Shown piece by piece: positions 22,026-34,390 of a DNA stretch of 64,000 nt. The stretch's first letter is position 1. Each line of letters begins with the position of its first letter. The notes beneath the pieces are model-generated. The model was not told the origin of the DNA, did no database searches, and saw only the letters and a list, made by a program, of their open reading frames with translations. The stretch covers positions 49,384,316 through 49,448,315 of the forward strand of contig ML660201.1 of NCBI GenBank assembly GCA_007570785.1. The letters are read 5' to 3'. Position numbers and translations under genes: made by a program. Source of the DNA: Antilocapra americana. Its lineage: Eukaryota; Chordata; Mammalia; Artiodactyla; Antilocapridae.

Positions 22026-22470
22026 TACTTGCATACACGCACACACTCCATAGGAGGGCTCTCACTCTGCTGGCAGGAACATTACTGCGCACAGTCACGC
22101 CGGGAAGCTTTCTGGCAGTTGCTGGAAAAGGTAAACGTCCTCCTACCATACGATCCAGCATTTCCCCTCCTAGATACGTGCCCCAGGGAAGTGAGCGCCT
22201 ATGTCCACACAGCTGATCACAGCGGACATTCATCACGGCCCTACACTGAGAGAACCCACAGTTCCTTCGAAGGGAAATACAAAAACATGTATTCGTACCA
22301 CGAGGTATAACCAGGCAGTAGAAGAGGACCAACCGCTGATACCGGCAACCACAGAAAGTCATTTCAGGCACTGTCTAGGGGAAGGAAGGCAGACAAAAGA
22401 ATACTGCAGTAGATTCTCATTTTTCGCAAAGCAGATATGCTCCATAAAGTCACCACAACCACCAAATCGT

Positions 22471-22695
22471 TCTGTTGTGCAGTCGCTAAGTTGTGTCCGA
22501 CTCTTTGCCACCCCATGGACTGTAGCCCGCCAGGCCCCTCTGCCCATGGGATTTCAAAGGCAAGAATACTTGTATATTCTTTTTTGGGAGGGTTGTCATG
22601 TCCTTCTCCAGGGGATCTTCCTGACCCAGGGATTGAACTCACATCACCTGCATTGGCAGGTAGATTCTTTGAGCCACTGAGCCATCAGGGAAGCT
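22471..22695 (-). mobile_element. Bov-tA SINE
   Basis: Reverse-strand copy from GTTGTGTCCGACTCTTTGCC to AGCCATCAGGGAAGC on the plus strand, with a diverged AT-rich patch near 22570-22590. Confidence 0.9.
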
Positions 22696-23316
22696 GAAAT
22701 TGTGAATAGCAAATCACTGCTTCCAGAGCAAACACAAGGTTAGGTTCCTGTGAGCCTTGGGGCACAGGAAAGTCAGTCTTCTATTTGGGGTTCATACCTA
22801 CTACTCCGCTTCAGGACTCCAGAGCCCTGCCTGGCCAAGCAAGACAGGAAACCATCCAGAGACGCACGCAAGTTCCATGCTGTGGCACTGAAATTCCCTT
22901 CTCACCACAATATGGCCACATCTCAGGTTTGCCCTGGGAAACAGGACTTCTCCAGGCTTACAGACTAGCCCACCCACCACCAACCACGTCACCCAAGTCC
23001 TTGCTCAATAAGCTCACCCTTCTGCTCAGATGGGTGGTCAGGGTCCGACATACATCGGCACAGGGCGTCACAGCTACCACCAGGCACAAGCGACAGAGAA
23101 ACTGTGTCTGCAACATCTGCTGCATACCAGCCTGCTGGCATCATAACCAAAACATTTCCATTTTTTATTCTGATTGCATAATGTGATAAATACACGCCAT
23201 GATTCATTCATTCAACAAATACTCTATGAGTAACTTCTACAGACCAGGCCCGGGGTTTTATATTTTGCATCTTGTCACTAAACCGATGTTTGGTTTTATT
23301 TCCTCACTCTCCGTAT

Positions 23317-23493
23317 TTCTTTTTTTCTTTTTTAAAATTATGTATTTATTTATTTGGCTGCCTTGAATCTTAGTTGCAGCGCTTGGGATCTTTCCTTATG
23401 GAATGAGAGCTTTGTTTCCCCAAGGCATGTAGGATCTTAGCTTCCAGACCAGGGCAGATGGACTCTTAACCACTGGACCACCTGGGAAGTCCT
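23317..23493 (-). mobile_element. CHR-type SINE
   Basis: Plus strand shows a (TTTA)n start, GGCTGCCTTGAATCTTAGTT, and CACTGGACCACCTGGGAAGT, the inverse of a CHR element with its A-rich tail on the left. Confidence 0.85.
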
Positions 23494-23499
23494 TTCCTT

Positions 23500-25600
23500 A
23501 TTTCTTAAGAGTTGCTTTATCATATAGAGCTCCAATTTTGTTTCCCAAAAGAAAACAGTTCTGAGTTCATGAGCGAGGCTGATGATGACCAAGCACTATT
23601 AGTGGGACAAGGGTATTTCGCCGTCACCTCTGCTGGGATGTGATCTCACGGAGGGACGTGGTGGGTCAACCAGGAGAAGTGCCTGTCATCACCACCCACT
23701 GGCCTGCTGCCCGGGGCGCGTCTGTTGTTTCTCACACCCTCCCCACTCCGGCTTCTGTGCTCTGTGGCTGGGTTCTCTGCAGGCCAGAGAACCATCCATC
23801 CAACTGATGGATGCATATGCAAGGACCCACTTCCATCCAACTGATGCCCAGACGGCCCCCCATCCAGTGTCTGGGTCCTGCCTCCAAAACACCATCACCC
23901 CTAGAGCCAGGCGTTTCCTCTCAGCCAACAGCCCTGAACCCAAAACCAGCTCTGGAGGCTCGGAGGACAGGAGAGGAATCAGAATTCTAAGGAGCCCAGG
24001 CCCTCCAGTCACATCAGGTGAGGAAACCCAGGGCAGAGAAGCGGAGCAGGGTGTCCGGGCCGGTACCTCCAGCACCACTAGGAAGGCCTGCATCTTGCCA
24101 CCAGCGTGTTCCACGTGACCGTAGCCGTCAGCAAACACACTGGGGCCCAGCCTTGAGATCCACCTCCCTCTACATTCAGTACCTGACTGCACCCGCAGGA
24201 AGCAATGCGAACTAAAGAGGGGGAGAGGGGGACAGAACAGGAGATGCTTCGGCAAATGGGAAACCTGACCTCCTCCCCGGGGCCAGCCCTGCCCGTCCTG
24301 TGAGCAAACACAGCCATGACTTGGCCCCACTCTGCTGAAAGGAAACCATAAACTCGGCTCACGGGGAGGTTCGGCTGCACAGGGAAGCTGCTGTCAGGCT
24401 CCCAGGCAGCAAAAGGCCAATCTGCTACTGTCTTCTGAAGCTGAGGTGACTGTCACATGCAGTAAGGTCCAGGGCTGCCGTGACGGGTGCACCCTGGCTC
24501 AGGGCTGCATTATAAGATGGGGGCCCTGTTTACGACGTCCTCAAAGAACTGAGTCATTGGACCTTCCAGGACCAGCCACAGAACTCAAGTCCCCTCCTCT
24601 TGAATGACAGCATCACAGAAGGCTTCCAGAACCTTCTATATGTTACAAAGACAGGTTGGAGGTGGGGGAGGACTCCTGACTAACTTCCAGTGACCGCGAG
24701 TAACCAGACTGCACTCCCCCGGGACACGCGGAGACAAATCACAGAACAAAACAGATGAGGGGAGAACTTGGCCAAGTCTAAACTCGTGGCTCTCGAAATG
24801 TAAAAATAACCTGGCTCTAAAGTATTCCCTCAGAAACACTCAGGCAGAGAGTCTCCGGCCTCCCAACATGACCCTGATGTTCTGCGTCCAGCTGGTTTCC
24901 CTGGGAGGGGACAGATGAAAAACAAAACCTGAAATAGATATAAATATTTGCTGGCAAGTACAACCCTGCAGCTGACACGCCTTGGAAATTCTGGAGGCCT
25001 GTTTTGATTTAGGGTAAGGTTTCTGTTCGGTTTGCCAGATGGACTCTGAGCGTAGCTTTGTCCGACGTTTGGGTTTAAACATCTAGACACACGGCCTGGG
25101 GTTGATACTGACCCTGAGGCCAAGACATCCTGGCTGCCCCCAAGGAAACGGTGGGCTGGCACACCCCCGTCCTTGCACACAGCACTTGGGGGTATCACGG
25201 GGCACCACAGATGGCATGGCCCACTAGCCCTAACCCATGCCCCTCAGGGGAACAGGAGAAGTCCAGGGCCTGACGGGTTGCGGGCAGTCAAGACTCCTGA
25301 GCAGCCCACGTATGTACTAACACCCCTGAGCCTCCATGGTTCCGTCACCACCGGGCAGGGAAGGGCTGCTGTGAGCCCCTGGCCCCTGGCCTGGAGACGA
25401 ACCAGAGGGCACACCTGGCTGCAAGAGTGGGGTACGCCCCTGGAGCCACCTCAGGCAGCCCCCCGCCGAAGCCTGCCTTCCTCATCACTCCACCTGAAAA
25501 GGGGGAGACCGCAGGCCTGACCTCCTTGTAGCCAGGATGCCCCTGAGGTCCCTTTGTCAGAAAGCCACCGTGCTCCCAGGAGCTGAGGGCCAGTGCAGCG
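23500..25600. other. Unassigned intronic sequence
   Basis: No repeat or gene clearly recognised. A 213-codon open frame on the reverse strand (24330-23689) overlaps other frames, has no family resemblance and is read as chance in GC-rich DNA. Confidence 0.5.
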
Positions 25601-25604
25601 TGCA

Positions 25605-25800
25605 GGTCAGGATCCCGGACTGAGCAAAGCTCCTTAATAAATACCTTAGGCAGGCTAATTCACTTCTGTGTACCTCAGCTTCCCCGTTCATGAAACGGGG
25701 ATCATAAGATGGGGTTGTTGGAAGAATTAAACACGTTAATGCGTGTGACATGATTAGCAAGCGCCTGACACAGAGCAACTTGCTCAATAAATTTTAGCAA
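25605..25800 (+). mobile_element. MIR SINE
   Basis: TCACTTCTGTGTACCTCAGC, TTCATGAAACGGGGATCATA, and GGTTGTTGGAAGAATTAAAC are in the order and spacing of MIR, ending in CTTGCTCAATAAATTTTA. Confidence 0.8.
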
Positions 25801-26087
25801 AACTACCTCAGAGCCATAATCCAGGTAAACATCCTTTCCTCTTCCCCCTCCACACCCTAAGTGAAGCCCCTCCGTTCCTGCAACAGACATCCACCCAGCC
25901 CCCACGAGGGGCCTGAAGGGCCCTGGAGGACCAGGCCCCAAGGCCACTATCCCCTGTCCCGTGCTAAGCCTGAGAGCCCTTGGAGGTGCCCTGGGATACG
26001 CCAGCAAAAGCAAGTTCAGTGAGTCCCACGACCAGTCCCCCTGCTGTCACCCACACTGGGGACCCCAAGTTTAATTAGAATGAGAGG

Positions 26088-26412
26088 GCTTCCCTGGTGG
26101 CTCAGTGGTAAAGAATCTGCCTGCCAACGCAGCAGACATGGGTTCGATCCCTGATCCAGGAAGATCCCACATGCCGCGGAGCAACCAAGCCCGTGCACCA
26201 CAACTTCTGAGCCTCTGCTCTAGAGCCCGGGAGCCTCAACTACTGAGCCCACTCGCCACAACAACTGAAGACCGTGCACCCTACAGCTCACGCCCCGAGA
26301 CAAGAGGAGCCAACCGGTAAGGAGCCCATCCACCGGAACTACAGCGGCCCCCGCTGGCTGCAACTATGTCCACACAGCAATGAAGACCCAGCAGGGCCAA
26401 AAATAAATAAAA
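26088..26412 (+). mobile_element. ART2/CHR-type SINE, long form
   Basis: Head GGGCTTCCCTGGTGGCTCAG, B-box GGTTCGATCCCTGATCCAGG, and the CCAAAAATAAATAAAAC tail. Nearly full length. Confidence 0.9.
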
Positions 26413-26419
26413 CTAGAAT

Positions 26420-28060
26420 TAGACTGAGAGCCTCAGAAGGCTTCCAGGGTGGGTGACTGACCCCTGTAATACCACTGTCTCCCCACGTGTGGCTGTTACC
26501 TAAAGGACATCTTCGAGTCCTTCCTAAACTCCCTTTCATCGGACACACCCTGCAGAGCAAACTGGCTTCTAGCTCAGTAAACGCTGCTACATCTGGTCAA
26601 AGGGCCAAGAACCACGATTCATCCTGCATCACGTGAGCTCTGGCCGCTACTGGGGATGAGCAACTTTCTGCAGAAAATCTGAACACTGATTATTCTAAGG
26701 ACAGAGGGCAAGTCAGTGATCTGTGGTTCTTGTTTTAGTTGAATGTATTTTCTGGCGTGCCTGAAGTAAAAAGTAATTACTGCTTACAACTGAAAATGTA
26801 ACTGTAACTAAACAAAACAAGTTGGTTTTTAATTCTGTAGAGGCCTGGAAGGGGGATGAGAGGCTTGGCGGGTCAGCCCTCTGCCTTTCCAGGCTCTTGC
26901 CACTGTGGAGAACACTGAGGCCCTTGTTACTTGACCAGCTAAGATCCAGGCACCTAACTGGACCCACAGCTACAGGACTTCGGGTCAGGAAGGGCCCTCA
27001 GAGGTGGCCCCAGGGCTCAGTACAGGAAGAGCAGGTGGCCCCCTGTCACACCTGGGGCTGCTGGTAGCCTGGGACCCCGAACACCTGGTTGCCTCACTCC
27101 CAGATGCATGCCTTTCTTCCACAGTTCCCCCTCCCGAGGGGGAGCCATAAATCAAAAGATGTAAAGGAACATTAAAAAACCTCCGCAGGAATAGCCACAT
27201 TGGGTCAAATCGATGTTCTGGGTTATGAATCAAAAGAGCAGAAGAATAAGATGGAAAAAACAAGACACACTTTCCTGCTCACAAAGGAATAGAGCAGAAA
27301 CATTTCACAGGGGGCGGGGAGGACCTCAGAAAGACAGCCTGATGGGATGAGGCGGCCGCTGTGGGAAACCGCCATCAGGACCCACTCCCCGCCACTTCCC
27401 CGAGGGGGATTACTGGGGGTGGCGCCATGCTGGCCGGAGGACGTGGGTTGGAGAACAGCAAGAGCAGAAGTCCTGGGGCGAGAAGGAACTCTGTAAGTTC
27501 AGGACCAGCAATGAAGTCAGTGTGACAGGACCTGGTCATCACGGCGGGGCTGCAGGGGATACCCCGAGTTTGGACCTGAGGCTGGGGTGACAGAACAGTG
27601 GCTGTCACTCCAAGTGTGAGGAACTGAAGGCTGACCCTCCAGCGTTCTTCCAAGCCCAGTGCTAAGAGCACGGCAGGGACCAGACATGTGTGCCTTGCTG
27701 ACAAGTGAACCCAGTGAACAGATGACTCACTCTGAACGAACTCTGGGGGTTGTTCACAATTCCTCCACCCCAAAATCTCAGAAGAGAAATCCTACAGACG
27801 CAGGTAAGGGTAGGAACAGAGCTAAAGCATATGATGAACCATCCATCCGTCTGCACCACGACACAGAGGACCGAAACAGAATCGGAGCCCTGATCGTTGA
27901 CCACAAGGGAGCAGCCACTGCTACAGAGCGAGCTGGATGGCCCCGCTGACGGCACTCACTCCTTGCTGTCTGAGCCTTGGCTGCACCTTGATCAGCCCTG
28001 TGCTCTCCTTCCCTCCAAAACCTGCCCTGACAGGTTGTTTTAAATCATCTCAAGGTTGTA
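26420..28060. other. Unassigned intronic sequence
   Basis: Nothing recognised as a gene or clear repeat. Confidence 0.45.
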
Positions 28061-28063
28061 GGC

Positions 28064-28288
28064 AGCTTCCTAGGCAGCACTAGTGGTAAAGAACCCGCCT
28101 GCCAATGCAGGAGACGTAAGAGATGTGGGTTCGAACCCTGGGTTGGCAAGACCCCCTGGAGGAGGACACAGCAACCCACTCCAGTAGTCCTGTCTGGAGA
28201 ATCTCATGGACAGAGGAGCCTGGTGGGCTACAGTCCATAGGGCTGCAAAGAGTTGGACACTAGTGAAGTGACTTAGCATGCACGCGCA
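28064..28288 (+). mobile_element. Bov-tA SINE
   Basis: AGCTTCCTAGGCAGCACTAG head, AACCCGCCTGCCAATGCAGG, and an end in CAAAGAGTTGGACACTAGTG with a GCATGCACGCGC tail. Confidence 0.92.
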
Positions 28289-28489
28289 GGTTTTAGAAGT
28301 TACTTTAAACCCCACGATTGCTCAGAACCTCATATTTGCAGTCAGAAGCCACGATTAGGCTTGGAGAGTGGTGATCACTGTAGGGGCACAGGGCAAAGGG
28401 CTTCTCGAGTGCCGGTCCTGTTTTGTGCTTTGATCTGAGTTCCAGGCGTGTTCACCTTGTGAGCATCTATAATACGTGTGTTTTGTTCT

Positions 28490-28717
28490 TGCTGCTGCTG
28501 TTGTTTAGCTGCTTAGTCGTGTCTGACTCTTTGCAACCCCATGGATTGTAGCCCGCCAGGCTCTTCTCTGTCCATGGGATTATTCAGGTAAGAATACTGC
28601 AGTAGGTTGCCATGTCCTCCTCCAGGGGATCTTTCTGACCCAGGGACTGAATGCACATCTCCTGCGTCTCCTGCACTGACAGGCAGATTCTTTACCACTG
28701 AGCCACCTAGGAAGCCA
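28490..28717 (-). mobile_element. Bov-tA SINE
   Basis: Reverse copy running from a (CTG/TTG)n-type tail and CTTAGTCGTGTCTGACTCTT to TGAGCCACCTAGGAAGCC. Together with the forward copy at 28064 it forms an inverted pair about 200 bp apart. Confidence 0.92.
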
Positions 28718-29357
28718 ATATCCATATACTATATATCAATTTTTTTTTAAAAAAAAGTGTAAAATATATACATTCCTGGTTTTGAGGGAAAGATTACCTG
28801 GCCTACAAAAAAAAAAAAGAAAAAAAAAAAACATATCCACGTAAGCTATGTAATTTTTAAACAGCTAGGAGTCCCCTCATCTTAGAGTGTGCACCTACCT
28901 ACTGGGCTAGACAAGCAGAATTAGACTGTTGAGTGTCATTTACAAAAGCTACCAAAGGATCAGAAATTTCCTCCCATGGCTATGGAAGCCTGGATCCAGT
29001 AGGTCCAAATTACCATACCATATTTCCTAAAGGAATGTGGGCAGAAGTTCCCACACTTGGTCCTGCCAGCTACTCAGACAGGCCCAGGTGGTTAATGATC
29101 TTCTGTCCCCTCCTGCTACTTCAGCATTTGCCTTGGGTTCACTGCAATGCCTGATGTCTGGGGGGGGGGGTGAGTGTGGCCTCTGGGGTGCCCACAGGCC
29201 ACTGTCCTGAAACCTGGAGGGGCCCCCCTTCTACAGGATTGGCCCAAGTTGTTTCCTTTTATATGACAAATGCTCTGAAAAATCACTCTCAATTGTTCAT
29301 TCAAGGCTGGACTTAAACCCCGTATTTCAAGCAACTGTTGCTAATAAACTCAGATAA

Positions 29358-29560
29358 ATAAGCTCAAGTCATGTCCAACTCTTTTCAACCTCATGGACTG
29401 TAGCCCACCAGACTCCTCTGTCCATGGAATTCTCCAGGCAAGAAATACTGGAGTGGGTTGCCATTTCCTTCTCCAGGGGATCTTCCAAACCCAGAGATAG
29501 AGCCCACGTTTCCTGCACTGGCAGGCAGGCTCTTTACCAACTGAGCCACCAGGGAAGCCT
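29358..29560 (-). mobile_element. Bov-tA SINE
   Basis: Reverse copy from CAAGTCATGTCCAACTCTTT to ACTGAGCCACCAGGGAAGCC on the plus strand. Confidence 0.92.
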
Positions 29561-29599
29561 GGAAGGTCCTTAAGACAACTCGCAGCTCGATGTTGAAGA

Positions 29600-31375
29600 G
29601 ACGGTCAGATGGGAGGGAGCAGAGAGGACATGTAGGGGCTCCTTGTCTGGACTGCTTACTTCACCTCCTGCGCTGCTAGTAAAACAAAACCAGGTGAGAC
29701 AGGCTCCCTGGCCCCTGGCAGGCCCCTGGCAGGGCTGGGCCATCCCCGGGAGGAGTCACACCTCTCCTCAGGGTCCCAGGCTAAGGCAGACCTGCTGTTA
29801 AACAGTTTTCCGAGCTGGCATACTACTGCAGGAATGTCCACCCGAGAGAGAGGAAAACTGAAGATGCAGCCAGGCGTGGGCAAGTGTCCATCCGTCCACT
29901 TGCTGGGTGACAGAGACCCTGGAACCAGCTTCCTCTTGCCCCACCACCCTGCTCGCTGGCACCTAACAGAGTGTGGCTCTCGTGGGTGGCACCAGCAGTG
30001 CCGGGTCCCCCACAGCAGCAGGGGGAAGACCCCGGGGGTGCTGCAGGTCCAGAGTCCTGACCCTGGGAAGGGCGGGGAGCCCACTGATGCCCCCGCAGCA
30101 GCTGAGCGGAGACTGAATCTGGAGGGGCTCACAGAGAACATCCGCCTCGGCCCGGAAACGCTGCCTCGTTCTCCATTCGGGGAGTCGGCACCCCAGCTGA
30201 TGCGGTAGCACCACCACTGACCACGGCGTGGTCCTGAACACTTCACGGCCTGGGCTCCTCCACTGTAAACGGAGGAGAATGGAGTCTGGCTGCGCAGGTT
30301 AAATACAGGCGCTCAACAGCCATCACGGTGATTAAAATCACTGCCAAGGTCACCGAGGGTGGGGTCTTATCTGCCCTGGACAGGGGACGTGGTGGGGTGC
30401 CCAGATTGCCCTTCACTGAAGGAGCCTGGTGTGGTGGCTGGGGGTGCAGGGGGGCGGCCTTCAGCTGTCAACCCCTTCGGGCATGGCCCCAGCTACCCAG
30501 AGGCGCCTTCCCGGTCATCCTCACCCAGAGATGACCAAGCGGGGTGTGTGAAGGCCAGGCCGTCTCACTCCAATTCGGGGCAGCTCTGAAGGGCTCTTCC
30601 AGCCCCGGAGTCCCTGGGGTCGGCCCTGGCTGGTCAGGCCCGCAGTGCAGCCGGGGCTTCTCCCCTGCCCACTCCTGTGTCCCCCCGCCCTCCACAGACA
30701 CGGTCCCAGCAGTGTCCCCTAGGCCGCCCCCTGCACACCACACTGTCTTGGAGTCAGCTTCCCCGGCCACCCCGCCGGTGACGGGTGGTTTATCTGCGTC
30801 CTTTTTCCTTAGGAGGGGAGGAGACGCCCAGTGTGCGGAGGACAGATGGCCACCGAGGAGGAAGAGGTGAGAGAGAGTAAACAAAAGGCAGGAGGGCCTC
30901 ACCACCTTCTCTGCAGTGAACCCACCGGTGTGAAGACAACCACACAGGGGCACCTTCCAAGCGCGAGGCCCGGGAGGAACCCGACGGCGTCCGCTCAGCA
31001 GCATCGACTCTTCTCTCGAGGAAGAAACACACAAAGTGGCCGCAGAGGAACATGGCAGAAGGACAAGGGGAAGCAATGCCTTCCTGGGACAAAAGTGTTC
31101 CAAACCCACAAGACCAGGCCATGGAAAGTGCCAGAAGGGTCCTCAGGGATGAGCTGATCAATAACCGGATACTGAGGTGTCTTCAGACCCAAGGTCCCCG
31201 AAGGTGGTCTTGCAGATTCACAAAGTCTTCTCACAAGGTCATGGCCAGGAAGGGGGGTCCAGGTAACCAACTCAAACATCAGCTCTGCTTTGCTTCTGGC
31301 TAGAATTACATCGGCTCTGACAGGGACCATCGCATCCCCCTGATTCCCTCTGGCAAGAGCCTTGTATCAAGACAA
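29600..31375. other. GC-rich intronic block without recognised gene
   Basis: Largely repeat-poor and GC-rich. A MIR-like piece lies at 30222-30330. Open frames of 196 and 213 codons on the reverse strand (30246-29656, 31109-30468) and shorter ones on the plus strand overlap each other. None resembles a known protein, and each is expected by chance in GC-rich DNA. Confidence 0.5.
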
Positions 31376-31381
31376 TCTTCC

Positions 31382-31486
31382 CGCTGTTCAGTCGCTAGGA
31401 GGTGTCTGACTCCTTGCAACCCCACGGACTGCAGAACACCAGGCGCCCTGTCCTTCACTATCTCCCAGAGTTTGCTCTAACTCAAG
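31382..31486 (-). mobile_element. BovB LINE 3' fragment
   Basis: Plus strand shows GTTCAGTCGCTAGGAGGTGT, GACTGCAGAACACCAGGCGC and TATCTCCCAGAGTTTGCTCT, the inverse of a BovB 3' end. Confidence 0.82.
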
Positions 31487-31489
31487 CTA

Positions 31490-32190
31490 TTTAGAAGTAA
31501 AATCTCATCTTTATTTAGTGTGCTGGACAGACAGAAATCTTGCAGATAACACCAGATCTAGAGAAGGGAAAGCCATCTGCCGACATGAGCCCCTCAACAG
31601 GCCAAGCTCCTCGTGCTATGGAGAAGGGGAGAGGCCTGGAAGGGACTCAGGTGTGTTCAAGGTCCCACAGCAGGGCTGGGCCACACCCTGACGGTCAGGT
31701 TCTCACAGGAGACATGTCCTCCTCGGCCACGTGGCTGGTTCCATTAGAGCAGCTGGAAGCTCGGCTACCAAAGCTCTCCTATATGATGGGCAGTGGGGTT
31801 CCCCCGTAAGCTCAGAGGAGGGCAGCTGGACAACACTTAAAGGGCACAAACGTAGTCCACCGCCCCTGCGAGTTTGTCCCAGGCTCGGCTTGCAGCTTGC
31901 AGTTGGCCTGAAGTCCACACGAGGCTGCTTACGTGACCAGAGCACGAGCAGAGAGGGTGACTCTGAGTCAACTCAACACGTGCGGATGTAGAGCGGCTGC
32001 CAAGACGCACTGTGCTGAGGGGACGGCAGAGGGGACAGCAGGCCTGGCTGCGACCCACACAGATACAGGCACGCACTCACACACCAGGATGCTCGCTACA
32101 AATGGGGGTGGGAAGGAGACTAACGCTTCACTCCACCTGTCTTTCCGTCTTTGGAGTTTTCTCCATGCGACTCTAACGCTTAGTGAAAAC
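31490..32190. other. Unassigned intronic sequence
   Basis: No repeat or gene recognised; short overlapping open frames only. Confidence 0.45.
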
Positions 32191-32194
32191 ATAA

Positions 32195-32480
32195 ATTAGA
32201 TATGATTCCTTCTACATTTCATAGAGCGGTAGAGTAGGTAAAGTCAGCGGGATAGAACACAGATTGGTCACTGCCAGGAGCTGGCAGAGATGAGGGACTG
32301 AGAAGCAACTGAGTTATGGGTGTGGGTTTCCTCTGGGGGTGATGAAAAAATGCTTTGGAACTAGACAGGGGTGGTGTTTGCGCAACATTGCCGAAGTGCT
32401 AAACGCCACTGCCTGCTTTTTAAATTAATTAAAGGGCTCAATTTTATGTGATAGGAAGTTCTTCTTGATTAAATAAAAAA
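32195..32480 (+). mobile_element. Old L1 (L1M) 3' UTR
   Basis: TCACTGCCAGGAGCTGGCAG, GGGGGTGATGAAAAAATGCT and TTGCGCAACATTGCCGAAGT follow the usual order of an old L1 3' UTR, then an A-rich end. Confidence 0.75.
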
Positions 32481-32566
32481 CAACCGTAAAAGTAAATAAA
32501 TAAAGCAGGCTTTCACGTCTGTGCTTGGGAGGCAGCTGGGCAATGCTGGTTAGAAGAGGGGGAAGG

Positions 32567-32839
32567 GGGGGCTTCTCTGGTAGTCCATTGGTAAGAATCC
32601 GGCTTGCAACGCAGGGCACGCGGGTTTGCTCCCTGGTGGGGGAACTAAGACCCCACACGCCACAGAACAACTAAGCCCTCGCACTGCAACTACTGAAGCC
32701 TGTGTGCTCTGAGGCCCACAAGCCACAACTAGAGAGTCCACGCATCGCAACGGAAGACCCCGCACAACGCAACAAGGTTCCTCGTGCTGTAACTAAGACC
32801 CGATGCAGCCAAATAAACAAATAAAATATATTTAAAAGA
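32567..32839 (+). mobile_element. ART2/CHR-type SINE, long form
   Basis: GGGGCTTCTCTGGTAGTCCA head, GGAACTAAGACCCCACACGC, repeated CAACTA units, and an AAATAAACAAATAAAATA tail. Confidence 0.87.
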
Positions 32840-33024
32840 CCAAAGAAAACAAATTTCATTTTTAAAAAGTATGTGAGAATAGCACATTTAAAGAAATAAT
32901 AAGAATAATAAAGAGGCATGGGAGGGAGGCCCAACTGTGGGGCTCAGACCTCAGCTGTACCCAGCAGGCCCTGTGAGACCTCTCTGAACCTCAGTTTCCA
33001 GGCTGGTGAAATAGGCCCCGAGGG

Positions 33025-33370
33025 CCTCTGCTCCTGCTGTCTGCCCTGCTGAGCATGCCCTTTCCTAGGGCAGACTTGAAGGGTCACCCCCTTGCCTCCT
33101 TCAAGCCTAGCTCCAAAGCCACCTTCTCGATGGGATTTCCCCTGATCACCTGCTTGAAAACCAGAAACCTCCCTGGCTTGACTCCCTGCCCTGAGGCTCC
33201 ATCCTCTCCACTTCCTGTTTCTCTCCCTCATACCTGCTTATTTATTCTGTTCACCTCCTGCCTCCCCCTCCTGCACCATTTGCTCTGAAGAAGTAGGGGT
33301 TTCTGTCTGCCCCGTTCATTTTCGTACCTCAAGGCAGGCGCTCAATAAATACGGGATGAATGAATGGATA
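33025..33370 (+). mobile_element. L2 LINE 3' end
   Basis: Matches the L2 3' region, with a TGCCCCGTTCATTTTCGTAC segment and the end GCGCTCAATAAATACGGGAT followed by (GAAT)n. Confidence 0.65.
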
Positions 33371-33469
33371 GCATTAGCTAATAATTCTGCTACGATCTGG
33401 TGTGTAAACTTGCCTCCCTCCAGAAATAAAACCGCTGTTTGTTGTTTAATGAGCTTGAAATTAAAAAAT

Positions 33470-33835
33470 TCAAGACAAATACTGTATTTCACATATATGT
33501 GAAATCTAAAAAAAAAAAAACAACACATACAGACACAAAACACGTAAACAGAAATACAGACACAGGGAGCAGCCTGAGGGGAGGGGAGGTAGAGGAGCAA
33601 AGAAATAGCTGAGAGAGGGTAATAGGTACAAAGTTCCAGCTGAAAAATAAACCAGCCATGGATATGAAATGTACAGTGTGGGGAATATAGTCAATAACAA
33701 TGTAATATCTTCATACAGTGACATATTGTAACTAGACCGACTTGTGATGGTCAGAAATGTACAGAAATACTGAATCACTACATTGCATAACAGGAACCAT
33801 CACTGTTGTAGGTCAATTATACTTCAAAAACAAAC
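33470..33835 (+). mobile_element. L1 3' UTR fragment
   Basis: ATATATGTGAAATCTAAAAA, AATATAGTCAATAACAATGT and GTAGGTCAATTATACTTCAA follow the L1 3' UTR order. Confidence 0.78.
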
Positions 33836-33891
33836 TCATAGAAAAAGAGATCAGATTTGTGGCTACCATCAGGGAAGGTATGTGCTTCTTT

Positions 33892-34125
33892 GGGCTTCCC
33901 TGGTGGGGCTTAGACGGTGAATGAATGAATGAATGCATGAATCCTCCTGCAATGTGGAAGACCTGGGTTCGATCCCTGGGTTAGGAAGACCCCCTGGACG
34001 AGGGAACAGCTACCCACTCCAGTATTCTGGCCTGGAGGATTCCATGGACAGAGATGCCTGGCAGGCTACAGTCCACGGGGTTGCAAAGAGTCGGACACGA
34101 CTGAGCAACTTTCCCTTCACTTCAG
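33892..34125 (+). mobile_element. Bov-tA SINE with internal ATGA expansion
   Basis: GGGCTTCCCTGGTGGGGCTT head followed by a short (GAAT)n tract at 33918-33942 where a normal copy has TGGTAAAG. The rest is standard, ending GAGTCGGACACGACTGAGCA. Confidence 0.9.
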
Positions 34126-34390
34126 TGGTAGGTGGAATGGGAGAGGGGGAATGGGACACGAAAGCAGTCAAAGGCATAAACTTCCTAAGGATATAATGTA
34201 CAACATGATAAATATAACATGCTGTATGTTGCATATGAAAGTTAACAGAGGAAATCTGGAGTTCTCATCACAACGAGAAAGTAATTTTTTGAGATGAGAT
34301 GAGATGATGGATGCTCACTAACCTTATTGTTATCATCACTTTACGATGCATGTAAATCAAATCATTACATAAATCAAATCATTATGCTGA

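Noticed and set aside
23689..24330. A 213-codon reverse-strand gene in intron 1
   Set aside because: No family resemblance and no splice or promoter context; overlapping frames on the plus strand are equally open.
29656..31109. Two reverse-strand genes of 196 and 213 codons
   Set aside because: GC-rich chance frames without homology or conserved motifs.
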